A stretch of DNA of 7,573 nucleotides from Sulfurimonas sp. GTDB taxonomy: Bacteria; Campylobacterota; Campylobacteria; Campylobacterales; Sulfurimonadaceae. This document shows, in pieces, positions 6,350-7,573 of the stretch. Every line of letters begins with the position of its first letter. Within the stretch, counting starts at the first letter, position 1. The stretch is from NCBI GenBank assembly GCA_021107375.1, contig JAIOSY010000191.1:1-7573 (forward strand). The letters run 5' to 3'. The notes under the pieces are model-generated. The model was not told the DNA's origin and searched no databases. It worked only from the letters and a program-made list of their open reading frames with translations. A program made the translations under genes and the position numbers.

Positions 6350-6826
6350 CTATCTCTCTAGTGCAACAGCACCACTTCTTACAATCTCTTTTGGATTATA
6401 TCTTTTAATTGCAGATAAGAAATTATCAACTCTTTTTGGCTCATCAGCAACCATAGCAATAATCATATTCTCACCTACATTTACTATTCTTCCATTGTAT
6501 GCTTCACAAAGAGTATTTATATCACTAAGATTTTCACTAATTGGAAACTTAATCATTGCCATCTCTTTTTCAACCATATCAGCATGTTCATAAACTCTCA
6601 AAACTGGGATAAGTTTATGAAGTTGCTTAGTAATTTGCTCAATCACACGAACTGAACCAGAGGTTACAATCGTAAGTCTTGAGTACTTGCTATCAGGGAT
6701 AGGTGCAACAGTTAGTGAAGTGATATTGTACCCACGACCAGAGAAAAGATCTGTGATACGAGATAAAACACTCGCCTCATTAACAACGATAACTGAAACT
6801 ACTCTTCTTTCACTATTTTCAGTCAT
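6350..6826 (-). CDS. ilvN: Acetolactate synthase small (regulatory) subunit
   Basis: Regulatory subunit that activates the catalytic subunit of acetohydroxyacid synthase and usually confers valine feedback inhibition. At 158 residues it has the IlvH-type build: an N-terminal ACT domain (about 8-80; VVSVIVVNEASVLSRI at 9-24, FSGRGYNITSLTVAP at 28-42, IEQITKQLHKLIPVLRV at 62-78) and a C-terminal half (about 82-158). Aligned with E. coli IlvH as I recall it, the asparagine of the effector loop is kept (Asn34, equivalent to Asn29), but the glycine at position 14 is Ser19 here (NEASVL instead of NExGxL). The ATG overlaps the ilvB stop by one base (TAATG), with AGGGG (6835-6839) as ribosome binding site, so translation of the two subunits is coupled. 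The gene could equally be named ilvH. Confidence 0.95.
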   Translation of the reverse strand: MTENSERRVVSVIVVNEASVLSRITDLFSGRGYNITSLTVAPIPDSKYSRLTIVTSGSVRVIEQITKQLHKLIPVLRVYEHADMVEKEMAMIKFPISENLSDINTLCEAYNGRIVNVGENMIIAMVADEPKRVDNFLSAIKRYNPKEIVRSGAVALER

Positions 6827-7573
6827 TATTTTGACCCCTTTTTCTCTAATAACATCATGTTAAACAGACTTCCACCTGCTGGTACCATTGGCATTACATT
6901 TTCCATTCTATGAACAATTACTTCTATAAAAGCAACAACATCTTTCTCAATTGCATCTTTAAGTGCAGCGTCAAACTCCTCTTTTGTATGAACTCTATAA
7001 CCAATTCCACCAAAAGCTTCTGAGAGTTTTACAAAGTCTGGTTGAACACTTAAATCAGTTTCACTATGTCTTTTATCGTAAAAAAGTGTTTGCCATTGAC
7101 GAACCATACCAAGGAAATTATTATTTAAAATAATATTGATAACTGGTAGTTTTTTCTCAACTGCCGTCATAAGTTCTTGACAGTTCATAAGGATAGAACC
7201 ATCACCAGTAAAGTTGATACTGGTTTTTTCTGGAGTTGCTGCTTTTACACCAATAGCTGCTGGAAAACCAAAGCCCATAGTTCCAAGTCCACCCGAAGAT
7301 ATAAACTGACGAGGACGAGAAAACGGATAAAACTGTCCAGACCACATCTGGTGCTGTCCAACATCTGTAGAGATATTAGCATTATCACCAAGAAGCTCAC
7401 CAACTCTCTGTATAACCCATTGAGGCTTAAGTCTATCACTATCTTCATGGAAAGTTAAAGGGTGCAACTCATTAAAATTAGCTACAGTTTCTCTCCATGC
7501 TTCGTAGTGTTTAGAGTTTATTTTGTCAGCTTGGCAAAGCATCTCATTTACAACATTTTTAACATCACCAACT
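6826..7573 (-). CDS. ilvB: Acetolactate synthase large (catalytic) subunit, C-terminal part (runs off the right edge)
   Basis: Thiamin-diphosphate enzyme joining pyruvate with pyruvate or 2-oxobutyrate, the first common step of valine, leucine and isoleucine synthesis. The reading frame is open to the window end; its first visible residues, VGDVKNVVNEM, are family sequence, so the ATG at 7542 is internal and the start lies outside. About 248 residues are present, under half of the usual 560-590. Counting from Met 7542: DVGQHQMW (60-67), GLGTMGFGFPAAIG (85-98), and the cofactor motif GDGSILMN...NNNFLGMVRQWQ (113-151), whose Asp, Asn and Trp are the Mg/ThDP-binding and substrate-side residues. 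The end, MENVMPMVPAGG (213-224), is also typical. The stop overlaps the ilvN start. IlvI is an equally valid name. Confidence 0.95.
   Translation of the reverse strand, partial: VGDVKNVVNEMLCQADKINSKHYEAWRETVANFNELHPLTFHEDSDRLKPQWVIQRVGELLGDNANISTDVGQHQMWSGQFYPFSRPRQFISSGGLGTMGFGFPAAIGVKAATPEKTSINFTGDGSILMNCQELMTAVEKKLPVINIILNNNFLGMVRQWQTLFYDKRHSETDLSVQPDFVKLSEAFGGIGYRVHTKEEFDAALKDAIEKDVVAFIEVIVHRMENVMPMVPAGGSLFNMMLLEKKGSK

Noticed and set aside
6336..6593. Plus-strand open frame across the lpxD-ilvN junction
   Set aside because: Antisense to two well-supported genes and without a ribosome binding site.
7177..7458. Open frames on both strands inside the ilvB region
   Set aside because: They overlap the conserved thiamin-diphosphate domain of IlvB, which is clearly the coding frame.

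Overview
The window looks like chromosomal DNA from a member of the Campylobacterota (Epsilonproteobacteria). Three things suggest this: a strongly AT-rich sequence, extremely tight gene packing with some TTG starts, and two gene blocks (hisS-speA-cysE-aminotransferase and ilvB-ilvN-lpxD) that I recall in the same order in Campylobacter relatives. The proteins read most like those of a Sulfurimonas-type free-living species, but genus is inference only.

Layout. The left edge (minus strand) holds the first 66 codons of a lipoprotein whose mature N-terminus matches the TraT family (surface exclusion / complement resistance). It is divergent from a plus-strand run: hisS (histidyl-tRNA synthetase), speA (biosynthetic arginine decarboxylase), cysE (serine O-acetyltransferase), then an aspartate-type aminotransferase with its own promoter. 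The right part is a minus-strand run read towards the aminotransferase: ilvB (5' part outside the window), ilvN and lpxD, chained by a TAATG stop/start overlap and a 2-nt gap. The two convergent runs meet in a compact palindrome that contains both stop codons.

How the genes relate. All the complete genes are core housekeeping functions: charging tRNA-His, the first step from arginine to polyamines, the first step of cysteine synthesis, amino-group transfer, the first common step of branched-chain amino acid synthesis with its regulatory subunit, and the third step of lipid A synthesis. There is no CRISPR array, insertion sequence, tRNA or rRNA that I can see, and no gap over 300 bases.

Most notable points. 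(1) The 3' end of speA is out of frame: the expected C-terminus ending at 3393 lies in another frame, and the frame as read runs 47 nt into cysE; a length change in a T tract at 3355-3359 would explain it. (2) A perfect 10-bp inverted repeat sits directly against the hisS start codon and includes its ribosome binding site. (3) A TraT-type lipoprotein occurs with no conjugation gene visible. (4) The AHAS small subunit has Ser where the family usually has the glycine of the valine-binding loop. I see no clear sign of a wholly new multi-gene system; the region is mostly ordinary core metabolism.
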